Assembly: GCF_003429665.1 (NCBI RefSeq) | Contig: NZ_QUWK01000003.1 | Span: forward strand, 210,195 to 274,194 | DNA length: 64,000 nucleotides | Origin: Sphaerochaeta halotolerans | GTDB taxonomy: Bacteria > Spirochaetota > Spirochaetia > Sphaerochaetales > Sphaerochaetaceae | Direction of reading: 5' to 3' | Part shown: in pieces, positions 52,621 through 62,629 of the stretch | How positions within the stretch are numbered: position 1 is the first letter of the stretch | Layout of the letters: each line of letters opens with the position of its first letter | The notes under the pieces: model-generated | Told to the model about the DNA's origin: nothing | Seen by the model: the letters and a program-made list of their open reading frames with translations, nothing else | The model's database searches: none | Position numbers and translations under genes: made by a program

Positions 52621-55600
52621 TTGCTGTCCCTCTTGGCCTGTTTCTTCAGGATGATCCTTCGTTCAGTCATATAGTACAGGATTGGTATGATAAAGAGGGT
52701 GATTGAGGTGGAGCTGAGCAACCCCCCTGCTATCGCTTGCCCAAGTGGAGCATAGATGGCGGCCCCTTCCCCTGTTGCGAATGCCATGGGGATTACCCCG
52801 AGCATCGTGGTAAGGGTGGTCATCAAGATAGGGCGGAGACGGCTGGCCCCACCATCGGCCACACTTGTACGTAAATCTTCCAAATTCTCTTCCCCCTTAT
52901 ACGCATGCTCTTCTCTCAGTACATTGATGGAATCAATGAGGATGATTCCATTATTTACCACGATACCGCCGAGTGCAATGATGGCCATGAAACTGATCAA
53001 GGAGATTGATGAACCAAAAATCAAGAGACCAAGAATTACTCCAATCAAACTGAAAGGAATGGAAACCATGACAATCAATGGCTGGCGGAATCGTTCGAAT
53101 TGGATAACCATTACTGTGTATACGAGGAAGACTGCAATAATGAGGGCTGTGGCCATCGGTTCAATGGAATCAGCGATGAGTTCCGTCAAACCTCCACTTG
53201 CTGTCTTTATCCCTTCTGGTAGAGGGTTCTTGTCAAGATAGTCCTGCATCCTTGAGGACACTCCTTTGGTATCTTCACTGACAAGGGTAGCAGAGACGGT
53301 TACCGTTTTCTCTCTGTCCTCCCGGACAATTCGGCTCACTGCCTGCTCTCTTCGCAACTCTGCCAAGCTTGCAAAGCTGATAAGCTCTCCAGTGGATGAT
53401 GGGACTTGGGCAGAGAGGAGAGTGGAGCTGGTAATGGGAAGATTTTTCAAGTCTGACTCCAGCCTGATCGGATACCGTGTTCCCCCAGCATTGGTAAGAT
53501 TCCCTACTTCCATTCCTTGGAACAGAAGACGGGCAGTCAGCCCTGCCTCACTGCTGTTCACCCCAAGATTGCTCATAAGCTGGTGGGACATATCCATGAC
53601 CAAGGTGTTTGCATCATAACTGGTATCAACATTGGCTACGAGTACCTCGGGATCTTCTTGCAGTACCTGCCTTAGTGACTCGGCAGTCTCAAAAAGAAGT
53701 TCCATATCTTCACCGACAAGTTTCAAACCATAGCCACCGCCATCAGATACATAGCCGACCAGAGCATCAAACCCCCCATTTGTGGTGTTGACTGTAGCAT
53801 CGACGATGGAGGAAGAGAGCAGGTACTGCACCTCCTTGATAATCTCGTGGATGCTTCGTTCCCGCTCCTTGGTCGGCACAAGGACCACCCGGATGCTTGC
53901 TTCGTTTGGGGAGGGGAATCCCATACCTGAAGCCTGTCCGGAGAACAGTACAATTGACTCAATCTCTGGCACATGGGAACTAACCAAGGCTTGGGCTTCA
54001 AGAGCACGCTCCCTGGTCTGCTCCAACGTGTAGCTTTGGGGAAACGTGAGATCAATATTGAAATCACCGTTATCAGTTGACGGGATGAACGTCTGTCCCA
54101 ATATGCTTCCAGCCATGAGGGCCAATGCAAGTGCAATGAGAGAGAGAACCAGGATGAATTTTCGATTGGTAAGGCTCCAAGCCAAAGCCTTTCGATACCC
54201 ACCTTCAAGGTTCTCCAGCATTCTGGAGAAGCGTGGTTCTCTCTTTCTTACCTTTTCTGGTACTCTCAATACCAAGCGAAGGATGAAGGGGACAACTACC
54301 AATGCAACCAAGAGGCTTGCAATGAGGGCAAGTATCAAGGCAAGGGAGACATCTCGGAGAATCGAGCCTATAATTCCAGAGAGCAACGAGAGTGGGATAA
54401 AGACAGCAAGTGTCGTGGTGGTGGATGCGAGAATGGGGGAACCCACCAAGTCAGCACCCCGGAAGATGGCTTCCTCACTCGATAAGTTGTGTTGTTTGTG
54501 CAAACGCATGACCTGTTCAAGCATGACGATGGAACCGTCGACTACCATGCCCAGGGCAACAACAATCCCAGAGAGGCTCATAAGGTTGATGGTAACTCCA
54601 GTAAGACGCATGCCGATGAAGGTAAAGAGAATACTGAGTGGGACGGAAAGAGCAATGGTAACGGTCGCTCTTGTGTCGCTCAGGAACAGAAAGATGACAA
54701 AGATTGCCATGAGTATGCCGAGCAATCCTGATTGGGAAACCTTCATCAAGGAGGCAATTATGTTCTTGCTGTCATCACTGAGTATTTGGAATGAGGCAGC
54801 TGTCTCCTCTTCAGCTTCAGCGAGGACCTTTTTGATTTCTCGTACAATGGAGAGGGTATTCCCATCGCTTCGCTTGGTAACTGAAACCACGACCCGTGGC
54901 ACTTGGTTGGCATCGGCATATGTTTCCATTTCTGCTGTTTTAAAGGCAATATCTGCCACATGGCCCAGCCTGATTACCGTCCCGTCCTCTGTTGCCCCAA
55001 TGGGTAGGTCCTTCAGCTGTGAGAGAGAACCCAGACTACCATCGTAGCGGAGGTTTGCACTGCCACCATGCCATACTGCGTCTCCTACAGGGAGGCGCAT
55101 GTTGGCATATTGGAGCACTTGATACACCTGCACCATGGAGATGCCTCTTGCTGCCAGGTCCTCAGCTCTTACTGTAACTCGCACTTCCTGGGACTGCATG
55201 CCGGTAACTGTCACCTCTGCTACTCCCTGGATTCGGGTAATTCTTGGGACGAGTGTGTCTTCCACATAGGAGGAGAGATGGGTGATATCTTCTCCTGCAT
55301 CCACACTGAACATCATGACAGGAATCATGGTGGCATTTCCCACAATTGCTACTGGTTCTCCCTCAAGATTGTCTGGAAGCTCATCTTCCATCTGCCTGAT
55401 GCGGTTACGGATTTCTCCAAGCATGTCGTACGGGTCCACACCGTCGCGGAAGGTGATGGTTACCCAGGAAAAAGAGTTGCTACTGGTTGACTCGATACTC
55501 TTGAAATCAGGGAGTGTAACAAATTGCTCTTCCAACACCTTGGATACATCCCGCTCCACATCTTCAGCGCCTGCCCCTGGATATACTGCAAGGACTTCCA

Positions 55601-55733
55601 CGGTGGGTAGGCTGATATCAGCCATGAATTCAACATTCAGACCAGTCAAGGCATACAGCCCGAAAGCGATCAAGGCGATGAGGAGCATTCCGATGACTGC
55701 GGGGTGTCGTACAGCAAAGTGGGAAATTTTCAT
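52617..55733 (-). CDS. RND efflux transporter (AcrB/SwrC-like)
   Basis: A 1038-residue inner-membrane pump with twelve transmembrane helices and two large periplasmic loops. The N-terminus is AVRHPAVIGMLLIALIAFGL, and TM4 has GIVVALGMVVDGSIVMLEQV, with one Asp rather than the Asp-Asp of AcrB. The TM10 counterpart is GIVVNNGIILIDSINVLREE. This places it with the SwrC/YerP-like branch more than classical multidrug AcrB. It exports hydrophobic or amphiphilic compounds, using the proton motive force. The operon order is adaptor, pump, TolC. Confidence 0.92.
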   Translation of the reverse strand: MKISHFAVRHPAVIGMLLIALIAFGLYALTGLNVEFMADISLPTVEVLAVYPGAGAEDVERDVSKVLEEQFVTLPDFKSIESTSSNSFSWVTITFRDGVDPYDMLGEIRNRIRQMEDELPDNLEGEPVAIVGNATMIPVMMFSVDAGEDITHLSSYVEDTLVPRITRIQGVAEVTVTGMQSQEVRVTVRAEDLAARGISMVQVYQVLQYANMRLPVGDAVWHGGSANLRYDGSLGSLSQLKDLPIGATEDGTVIRLGHVADIAFKTAEMETYADANQVPRVVVSVTKRSDGNTLSIVREIKKVLAEAEEETAASFQILSDDSKNIIASLMKVSQSGLLGILMAIFVIFLFLSDTRATVTIALSVPLSILFTFIGMRLTGVTINLMSLSGIVVALGMVVDGSIVMLEQVMRLHKQHNLSSEEAIFRGADLVGSPILASTTTTLAVFIPLSLLSGIIGSILRDVSLALILALIASLLVALVVVPFILRLVLRVPEKVRKREPRFSRMLENLEGGYRKALAWSLTNRKFILVLSLIALALALMAGSILGQTFIPSTDNGDFNIDLTFPQSYTLEQTRERALEAQALVSSHVPEIESIVLFSGQASGMGFPSPNEASIRVVLVPTKERERSIHEIIKEVQYLLSSSIVDATVNTTNGGFDALVGYVSDGGGYGLKLVGEDMELLFETAESLRQVLQEDPEVLVANVDTSYDANTLVMDMSHQLMSNLGVNSSEAGLTARLLFQGMEVGNLTNAGGTRYPIRLESDLKNLPITSSTLLSAQVPSSTGELISFASLAELRREQAVSRIVREDREKTVTVSATLVSEDTKGVSSRMQDYLDKNPLPEGIKTASGGLTELIADSIEPMATALIIAVFLVYTVMVIQFERFRQPLIVMVSIPFSLIGVILGLLIFGSSISLISFMAIIALGGIVVNNGIILIDSINVLREEHAYKGEENLEDLRTSVADGGASRLRPILMTTLTTMLGVIPMAFATGEGAAIYAPLGQAIAGGLLSSTSITLFIIPILYYMTERRIILKKQAKRDSK

Positions 55734-55742
55734 CAGCTACCC

Positions 55743-56813
55743 CTACCTGGTCTGCTGGACGGAGACTGGCTGCCCATCTAACACCGTATGCTGTCCTCCT
55801 ACGATGAAGGATGCATCCTTGTAGGCAGGGTCGATGGCAACAAGGAAGTCATTCTCTGCGATGATGGTAATGTTCTCATAGCGAGCAGTCTTTGTTTCTT
55901 CATCATACAGATAGAAGGCGCCGCCGACAGTACGGTCTTCCTGCTTGAGGAGATATACCCCCTCAAGTTGGTTGTAGATGATTTGAATCGTTACGGCCAT
56001 TCCTGGCACGAATGTGCCATTTTGCTCTTGGAGTGTACAGATCAATGAAAAAGTATTTGAAGAAGGATCAATGGAGGGAGCGACTGCTTGGAGGCTTGCT
56101 TTGGCTGAATGTACATTACCCGAGGCATCTGTGCGACGTACATGTATTGCTAACTGATCTTTCTGTGCTTGGATGATGTCAAAATAATACGCAGGAATAT
56201 GAGCCTTTACACTCAATGCCTCCTGGTCGGCGATTAGGGCGATGGGTTGTTCTGGGGAAGCAATATTTCCCTGGGAGGCATACTTTTGGATAACCGTCCC
56301 AGCTATCGGGGCCTTGATAGCCGTATTCTTCATCTGCAATTCTGCCAGTTCCCACTGCGCCCTAGTGGCATCCCTGTTTGCCTTTGCTTCTTCATAGGCC
56401 TGCTCACTCACTGCCTTCGCCTGGAAGAGACGCTCAATGCGCATGAAGGTCGTTTGGGCTACTTCTTTCGCTGAAGCTGCTTGCGCACGTTGCTGTTCAT
56501 AGGCTTCGCTGTCAATCTGTGCCAGTACTTGGTCCTTCTCGACCCGATCGCCAAGCTCAAAAGAAACGGTTTCCAGCTCACCGCTCACCAAAGGGAGGAG
56601 AGCAACCATGTGGTCGCTTTGGATGTGGGCATTGAGAGAGATGCTCTCTTGTAGAGTCCCATACTCTGGTGTTGCTAGGATGACGGGAACCGCAGTTGGG
56701 GTTTTCTCTTCAGGGCTCTTGCTCAAAAACTGCATGATGCCGTAGGCGATCATGGCTGTACCGAGCAAGAGAATGAAATAGCGAAAAAAAACGAAAAACA
56801 ACCGTTTTCCCAA
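55743..56813 (-). CDS. RND periplasmic adaptor (membrane fusion protein)
   Basis: A 356-residue adaptor with an N-terminal membrane anchor (RLFFVFFRYFILLLGTAMIA), a lipoyl-like half (HMVALLPLVSGELETVSFEL and APIAGTVIQKYASQGNIASP), a coiled-coil hairpin (about 115-165) and the beta-barrel domain. It bridges pump and TolC channel. I prefer a TTG start at 56813, because AGAGGAG sits eight bases before it; a TTG/ATG further upstream (56852-56858) lacks a ribosome site. It is first in the efflux operon, 9 bp before the RND gene. Confidence 0.87.
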   Translation of the reverse strand: MGKRLFFVFFRYFILLLGTAMIAYGIMQFLSKSPEEKTPTAVPVILATPEYGTLQESISLNAHIQSDHMVALLPLVSGELETVSFELGDRVEKDQVLAQIDSEAYEQQRAQAASAKEVAQTTFMRIERLFQAKAVSEQAYEEAKANRDATRAQWELAELQMKNTAIKAPIAGTVIQKYASQGNIASPEQPIALIADQEALSVKAHIPAYYFDIIQAQKDQLAIHVRRTDASGNVHSAKASLQAVAPSIDPSSNTFSLICTLQEQNGTFVPGMAVTIQIIYNQLEGVYLLKQEDRTVGGAFYLYDEETKTARYENITIIAENDFLVAIDPAYKDASFIVGGQHTVLDGQPVSVQQTR

Positions 56814-56903
56814 GGTATTTGCTCCTCTGTGAATCTGAGCAAAAGCTACCATAGACAAGAGCTGTAATCAATAGACATACAATGGCCAATGTAAGAGGGA
56901 GCC

Positions 56904-57869
56904 TCAGTACTTCCTTGAGAAATCCACCAAATTCTTCATTTCGCCGTCACCAAGGTAGTGCCCCAGGTTTTCAAGGAACAGTGAGAAAACATAATGTGGG
57001 TCGTTCAAGGAAAACCCACTTGCATGTGGGGTTATCAAGACATTCGGGAGTGTCCATAGTGGACTCTCTTCCTCTAGGGGTTCTTCCCGGGTTACGTCCA
57101 GCCCTGCCGCAGCGATATGACCAGTTTCCAAAAGCTCAGCCAAAGCAATCTCATCGACAAGTGAGCCTCGGGCAACATTGATCAGGATAGAGCCTTGTTT
57201 CATAAGGAGAAGTCTCTTCCTGTCCAGCAGATTTTCTGTATCGGGGGTTGCTGCCGCACAAACTGCTACATAGTCTGCCTGGGGCAGTACCTCATCCAGG
57301 GAGTCAGAGGTGTAGACGGCATCAACATGCGATGGCACTTCCATCGGAGTCCTTTTAACCACGATGACACGCATTGCATGAGCTTTTGCCCTCATGGCAA
57401 GGTTACTCCCAATATCCCCATAGCCGATGATGAGCAGTGTGCTGTCCCACAGGTCCTTGGTTGGCCAATGGCTAAGCCAGAGTTTTTCTTTCATCTGGTC
57501 ATAATAGGTCAGGAGATTATGGTTGAAGGCAATGATCATGCCCAGTACATGGTCAGCAATCTGCCTGCCATAGGTTCCTTTTGCATTGGTGAGAATGATA
57601 TCCTTATGGACATACAACGATGTATCCACATAGGGGGTAACACCACTGCTTGGTGTCTGGAACCAGCGGAGGTTCTTGGCTTCCTTCAGATCACGACGTC
57701 TTGGCATCCCTACTACAATTTCGGCCTTTGCAAGTTGCTCCATGGTGTAACTTCTCGCTTCAACGACTGTAAGAGAGACTTGGGGGTAGCGGTCCTTGAG
57801 CAAGGTAATCTCTGTTTCATCAGGGCAGAATTGGGGGCTGGTAAGAAAGAGTATTTCAATGGTTCTCAT
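56904..57869 (-). CDS. D-isomer-specific 2-hydroxyacid dehydrogenase
   Basis: A 321-residue NAD(P)-dependent dehydrogenase. The nucleotide-binding motif appears as LLIIGYGDIGSNLAMRAKAH; INVARGSLVDEIALAELLET has the catalytic Arg, LDVTREEPLEEESPLW the Glu, and LITPHASGF the His. Such enzymes reduce 2-keto acids or oxidise D-2-hydroxy acids; the substrate is open (glyoxylate, hydroxypyruvate or pyruvate are common). It is a single gene with an AAGGAT-like ribosome site before ATG 57869. Confidence 0.9.
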   Translation of the reverse strand: MRTIEILFLTSPQFCPDETEITLLKDRYPQVSLTVVEARSYTMEQLAKAEIVVGMPRRRDLKEAKNLRWFQTPSSGVTPYVDTSLYVHKDIILTNAKGTYGRQIADHVLGMIIAFNHNLLTYYDQMKEKLWLSHWPTKDLWDSTLLIIGYGDIGSNLAMRAKAHAMRVIVVKRTPMEVPSHVDAVYTSDSLDEVLPQADYVAVCAAATPDTENLLDRKRLLLMKQGSILINVARGSLVDEIALAELLETGHIAAAGLDVTREEPLEEESPLWTLPNVLITPHASGFSLNDPHYVFSLFLENLGHYLGDGEMKNLVDFSRKY

Positions 57870-57937
57870 AACGTATCCTTTCTAGTGGTATCAACTTTAA
57901 TACAATACCGAGCATAGGGATGGATTGCAAGCATCTT

Positions 57938-59101
57938 TCAAGAGAGAGAGGATGCGCTGTTGCGTTTTTCCTTATATAGATTGACATCAGCCTCACTGAT
58001 CATATCCTCAATACTGGATTCTTTGTTCCAAACCTTAGATCCAATACTTACCGCAAAGCGTTGTGTGCCAAGCTCTGGGATGATGATATTTCTCACCTCT
58101 TCCTGAATCATTCGCTTCACACCCAGTGCTTGCATGTTTTCTGCTTGTGGTATGAGTACTGCAAACTCATCGCCACCATAGCGGAAACAGAATTGCTCCT
58201 GATCAGATGCATAGAGAATGGCCTTGGCAACGGCGACCAATACCTTGTCGCCAACCGGATGCCCATATTCATCATTAATGTTCTTGAATAAATCTATATC
58301 GAGCAATAGAAGTGCATAGGGTCGCTTATACCGGGTTGCTTGGGAATGGAGGTGTTTCAAAGCACGGTTGAAGGCTCTCTTGTTGCCGAGTTTAGTCAGT
58401 TCATCGGTGTGTGCTTTCTCATCGGCAATGATAATAAGCGTTTCAATGGCGATGCTGGCGACCAAGGTAATCAAGCCAAAACTGATAATAAGAATTCGAG
58501 TAATGAGTTTAAGCCGCTCCCAGAGAAAATCAGCAGAGTAATCAACACCAACCAGGCCCACCATGGTGCCATCTCTGTTGTCGATGATTGGGCTGTATCC
58601 AGTCAGGAACAAACCCCATCCTGGAGCCCTAATTACATCACTGGCCATGGGTTGTTCAGCCTGGAAGGCCAAGAGTTCGATGGAATTCATCTCATCTGTA
58701 CTGCCATGTGGGGAGAAAAGGTCAGTTTCTGGGTCTTCTCCATCGAGTACATATCCAAGAGTTTGGTCATCTCTATATCGTATGGTATAGATGAAAGTAG
58801 CATCTGCCTTTTTTTTGATTGACTGCATTAATCCATTGGTTTTTTGGTAGTAATCCCATAGTTCATTTTTTTCGGTAAGGCTTTCTGTTTCTGAAAGCTT
58901 ACGATAATTACCAATATCCATCTCAAGGAATGAAGAGACTGTGTGGGCAATGTCTACAGCTTTCGATTGGGTTTCCTCAGTCAGTACTGTCTGGGTACGC
59001 TTAAGAAGATATAACGCGGGAAAAGTTAATGCGATGCCAATGATCAGCAAGAGGATGAGAAAGAGTGTATGTTTCCATGTCAGGATACGACCGGAACTCA
59101 T
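57938..59101 (-). CDS. Membrane diguanylate cyclase (GGDEF)
   Basis: A 387-residue protein with an N-terminal transmembrane helix (about 11-31), an extracytoplasmic Cache-like sensor (about 35-180), a second helix near 190-212, and a GGDEF domain with the active signature FRYGGDEFAVLIPQ (about 306-319) and GNKRAFNRALKHL. It should make c-di-GMP and is the only intact cyclase in the window. The start is ATG 59101, with GAGGTA upstream. It diverges from the unknown gene at 59256. Confidence 0.9.
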   Translation of the reverse strand: MSSGRILTWKHTLFLILLLIIGIALTFPALYLLKRTQTVLTEETQSKAVDIAHTVSSFLEMDIGNYRKLSETESLTEKNELWDYYQKTNGLMQSIKKKADATFIYTIRYRDDQTLGYVLDGEDPETDLFSPHGSTDEMNSIELLAFQAEQPMASDVIRAPGWGLFLTGYSPIIDNRDGTMVGLVGVDYSADFLWERLKLITRILIISFGLITLVASIAIETLIIIADEKAHTDELTKLGNKRAFNRALKHLHSQATRYKRPYALLLLDIDLFKNINDEYGHPVGDKVLVAVAKAILYASDQEQFCFRYGGDEFAVLIPQAENMQALGVKRMIQEEVRNIIIPELGTQRFAVSIGSKVWNKESSIEDMISEADVNLYKEKRNSASSLS

Positions 59102-59255
59102 GGTTTTTATTACCTCATTGTTATAGTTGGAAAGGGTATAGGCGTCCTTCCTACTTATATCGTATTCACAAGGTGATGTCACCCGTTGCATGGATGAAAG
59201 CAGGGAAAAGATTGGAAAGTTTTTCCTCTTGTCAGTGAGCGGGGAAGGACATACC

Positions 59256-59789
59256 ATGACACACGAGGTACAAACCATGGAGATGACAAGAGAGGACGCA
59301 AGAGAATTGTTGTCCCGTCCGACCTATCGGCGGTTTCTCAAGGCTTATAGCACAGTCTTCGATTTGAGGAGCACTTCCCACGAGAAGCTACTCCAAGAAT
59401 TTGTGTCGCTGGTAGCAGAGATGGAATATGAGCTGTTTCATGACTGGGACCAAGCTTCGATTCTGGCCCATGACACCCTGCAACCCATCTGCGTCGATTT
59501 TTTCCGTGAGAGAACCAGAGGTGTAAAGATTTTGGGAGAGAACGTTTCTTCTCTCCTCTACCGCTCCCGTTTACTGCAGAACGCCCTCAGTGAGTGGGCC
59601 GCCGAGCAGTCATTCTCCTTGGACGATGAAGCGCTGGCCATGTTTGCGTGGTACTGCCACAGTAGATACCACGATTGGTTCATGGATTTTGCACCATATG
59701 AGCTTCATATGGGAGGGTATGACTGGAAGGCAGAGATTGCTGCAAAGTGGGCACTGTTCCTTCAGTACTGCAACCGAGGTGGGCACTAG
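59256..59789 (+). CDS. Uncharacterised cytoplasmic protein
   Basis: A 177-residue acidic, mostly helical protein. Recognisable segments are RPTYRRFLKAYSTVFDLRST, MEYELFHDWDQASILAHDTL and WYCHSRYHDWFMDFAPYELH. I do not recognise the family. The start is ATG 59256, preceded by GGAAGG; a longer frame from 59190 overlaps the divergent cyclase promoter region. It stands alone. Confidence 0.6.
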   Translation: MTHEVQTMEMTREDARELLSRPTYRRFLKAYSTVFDLRSTSHEKLLQEFVSLVAEMEYELFHDWDQASILAHDTLQPICVDFFRERTRGVKILGENVSSLLYRSRLLQNALSEWAAEQSFSLDDEALAMFAWYCHSRYHDWFMDFAPYELHMGGYDWKAEIAAKWALFLQYCNRGGH

Positions 59790-60659
59790 GAAACAAGCTC
59801 AACGAGAACGACTGGTGATCGTGAGGGTGAGCGTCTCTTGTTCGAATACGCTGCGTAGTGGTTCTTGTACCACGACCCTTACTTCAGAGAGGTTCCAACT
59901 GGGACTATCGAAGTATCGAGTTGCATGGTGTTTGTCTCCATGGTTACCCCAGTAGCGGACCCTGCTAGTGCATCCCCATGTTCTTCAAGTTGCATGAGGA
60001 GAGCAGAAGCAGCAACAAACTGATGAGAATGGTGAAAACCTTGCACAACCACTACAATCCTCTCTCCACCTTCAAGGAGAATTCCTCCTATTGGACTCCC
60101 ACACAATTAAATGGTACTGAAGCGTATAGTCAAAACTTTTCTCCTGCCTTCGAGTCCACTTCCCCCACGAGTAGTGATACCGTGTTGTATGTAAGACCGG
60201 CCCGCTTCCTGTAAGGTTTGTGTTCTGACCGAGCTGGGTAAATGAGTGTAGTTGAAAGTTAGTCGACATGTCGACTAACTTTCAGATGTGTCACTCTTGG
60301 TGGTAGTGTGAAGGCAATGCATACCGGCAGGGATGGCCTCTGGATTATCAAAGGATCACAATCCTGATATGATATACTTTACAAGTATTTATAAGACAAA
60401 CTCTTGAGGAAAAATTCCCAGATATATCTGCTATTGGCTATATGAATCGTAAAAATCGCTTAGATTAAAAAACTGATGGAATCAGAATAATTATAAAGAA
60501 TTGTTGATGATTTGATAAATATACCACAAAGTAATGTACTATCTATCACAATAGAACAGGGATTTTTTTCAATGGAAACGTCGTTTTTAGGCCGGTGTGG
60601 TTGAATAATTGAGCCATACATGCGATGATTAGGTATAACCTTATCCATAGGGAGAAAAT
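59790..60659. other. Long gene-poor spacer before PEP carboxykinase
   Basis: No frame I can assign to a family. One minus-strand stretch (59879-60106) reads as a plausible peptide but has no homology I recognise. The 60250-60660 half is AT-rich, contains a perfect palindrome at 60253-60284, and must hold the promoter of the carboxykinase gene. Confidence 0.6.
60253..60284. repeat. Perfect 32-bp palindrome
   Basis: Sixteen bases, TGAAAGTTAGTCGACA, are followed at once by their exact complement, with no loop. A palindrome this long and perfect is rare by chance and should form a cruciform or bind a dimeric protein. It lies 376 bp upstream of the PEP carboxykinase gene. Confidence 0.9.
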
Positions 60660-62555
60660 ATGAATAAATTTGAAACATTGCTAAAAGAGAAGATGAGTGA
60701 AGAGAGTTTCCAGAAGCTTGCAGCCTTGAAAAATGAAAAGGTGATGGACTTCGTTGGAACCTTCGCTGAGCACTGTGATCCCAAATCCATCTATGTATGT
60801 GATGACAGTGAAAAAGACACCCAGTATGTAAGAGAACAGGCCCTTGCAAAAGGCGAGGAGCACACACTTGCAAACTCCAAGCAGACCATTCACTGGGACG
60901 GATACGGCGACCAAGCTCGTGACAAGAAGAACACCCGTTTCATGGTTTACAAAGAGAACATGGATAAGATGGCTTCCCTTAACTCCATCGAGTATGAAGA
61001 AGGCTTGAGCGAGATTATGGGCATTGCAAAGGGAATTATGAGGGGCAAGGATGCAGTGGTGCTGTTCTACTCTGAAGGTCCTACCCAGAGCCCGTTCACC
61101 ATTCCTTGTGTGCAGTTCACCGATAGCTGGTACGTTGCTCACTCCGAGAATATCCTGTACCGCACTGCATACAGCCATTTCCTCAACATGAAGGACGAAG
61201 AAAAGGATGACTTCTTCCGCTTTATCCACTCTGCTGGAGAGCTTGATGAGAACGGTTGTTCGGTAAACCTGCAGAACCGCAGAATCTACATGGACACTCA
61301 GAACAATATTGTATACTCCATGAACGCCCAGTATGCTGGTAACTCCGTTGGATTGAAGAAGCATTCCATGCGTCTTGCTATCAACAAGAGCGGCCAGGAA
61401 GGCTGGCTTTGTGAGCACATGTTTGTCATGGCTGTAGTAGACAAAAAGAAAAATCGCAAGACCTACTTCTGTGGTGCATACCCATCCGCTTGTGGTAAGA
61501 CCTCCACTGCCATGATCCCCGGCGAGCAGATCGTTGGTGACGACATTGCCTATTTCCGAAACATCAACGGTGAGTTCCGTGCTGTTAACGTCGAGTTTGG
61601 TATGTTTGGTATCATCAAGGACGTCAACGAGCAGGATGATCCCGTTATCTTTAAGAACCTGATGCTCAACCAGGAAGTCATCTTCTCCAACGTCCTTCGT
61701 GGCAAGGACAACAAGCCCTACTGGCTTGGCATGGGTGTTGATGCTCCTGATGAAGGCCGCAACCACTTTGGTGAGTGGAAGAAGGGTGTCAAGGACGCAA
61801 ATGGCAAAGAAGTTGGCGTTGCTCATGGTAATGCACGTTACACCATGCGCCTCGACTACCTCGACAACATCGACAAAGCTGGCTTCGAAGCCAAGGACGG
61901 CGTCAAGGTAGAAGGTGTCCTGTATGGTGGACGCGATAGCGACATCACCGTTCCTGTTGAAGAATCACCAAACTGGAAGGATGGTATCCTGATAAAGGCT
62001 GCTACCCTGGAGAGTGAGACCACCAGTGCAACCCTCGGACAGGAAGGCGTTCGTACCCCCAGCCCGATGGCAAACATGGACTTTGTCTCTTATCCTCTGG
62101 GCTCTTACACCATGAACAACATCAAGTTTGGTGAAAGTGTAAAGGCTACTCCAAAAATATTCAGTACCAACTATTTCATGCGTGGTAAGGATGGCAATTT
62201 CGTAACCAGCAAGCTTGCCAAGAAGGTGTGGCTGCATTGGGCAGAAGGCCGTATCCACGGTGAGTACGAAGCATATGATACTCCTACCGGGAAGATTCCC
62301 CACTATGAGGACTTGAAGGCTCTCTTCAAGGAACACCTCAATGAGGATTTCTCCAAGGAGACGTATGACTACCTCTTCACCTTCCGCTGCACCAAGTGGA
62401 CTGATAAACTCGAGAGGACCAAGGCTTACTACAAGAAGATGGATCCGAATACTCCCAAGGAGATCTTCGATTACTGGGATGCAGCAATCGCAAAGATCAA
62501 CAAGGCCAAGGAAAAGTATGGTGATCTGATTCTTCCCGGTGCTTTCAAGGGTTAA
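60660..62555 (+). CDS. pckG: Phosphoenolpyruvate carboxykinase (GTP)
   Basis: A 631-residue GTP-dependent PEP carboxykinase, interconverting oxaloacetate and phosphoenolpyruvate. The GTP/Mn2+ site is seen in GAYPSACGKTS (residues 272-282, the kinase-1a motif with the reactive Cys) and VGDDIAYFRNINGEFRAVN. The length fits the GTP class, not the ATP class. In fermentative anaerobes it often runs in the CO2-fixing direction. A GGGAGAAAAT site precedes the ATG. Gene end 62555; a hairpin follows. Confidence 0.96.
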   Translation: MNKFETLLKEKMSEESFQKLAALKNEKVMDFVGTFAEHCDPKSIYVCDDSEKDTQYVREQALAKGEEHTLANSKQTIHWDGYGDQARDKKNTRFMVYKENMDKMASLNSIEYEEGLSEIMGIAKGIMRGKDAVVLFYSEGPTQSPFTIPCVQFTDSWYVAHSENILYRTAYSHFLNMKDEEKDDFFRFIHSAGELDENGCSVNLQNRRIYMDTQNNIVYSMNAQYAGNSVGLKKHSMRLAINKSGQEGWLCEHMFVMAVVDKKKNRKTYFCGAYPSACGKTSTAMIPGEQIVGDDIAYFRNINGEFRAVNVEFGMFGIIKDVNEQDDPVIFKNLMLNQEVIFSNVLRGKDNKPYWLGMGVDAPDEGRNHFGEWKKGVKDANGKEVGVAHGNARYTMRLDYLDNIDKAGFEAKDGVKVEGVLYGGRDSDITVPVEESPNWKDGILIKAATLESETTSATLGQEGVRTPSPMANMDFVSYPLGSYTMNNIKFGESVKATPKIFSTNYFMRGKDGNFVTSKLAKKVWLHWAEGRIHGEYEAYDTPTGKIPHYEDLKALFKEHLNEDFSKETYDYLFTFRCTKWTDKLERTKAYYKKMDPNTPKEIFDYWDAAIAKINKAKEKYGDLILPGAFKG

Positions 62556-62591
62556 TTACCTGTAGATAGTATAGAAATTAGTAAATCATTG

Positions 62592-62621
62592 ACGGCACGT
62601 ATGGAATTCCATGCGTGCCGT
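62592..62621 (+). terminator. Hairpin after pckG
   Basis: A 13-bp stem ACGGCACGTATGG / CCATGCGTGCCGT (one mismatch) around AATT, 37 bp after the pckG stop, in front of the convergent gene's end. It probably terminates both transcripts, although the T-run is weak. Confidence 0.7.
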
Positions 62622-62629
62622 TATTGCTG

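Noticed and set aside
54046..55047. 333-residue plus-strand frame opposite the RND pump
   Set aside because: Antisense to a well-supported transporter; Arg/Ser/Met-rich composition typical of a shadow frame.
59879..60106. Possible 75-residue gene on the minus strand in the spacer before pckG
   Set aside because: No recognisable family, no good ribosome site, and neighbouring frames are equally open.
60681..61826. 381-residue minus-strand frame opposite PEP carboxykinase
   Set aside because: Antisense to pckG, whose motifs are perfect; the frame is open only because of codon bias.
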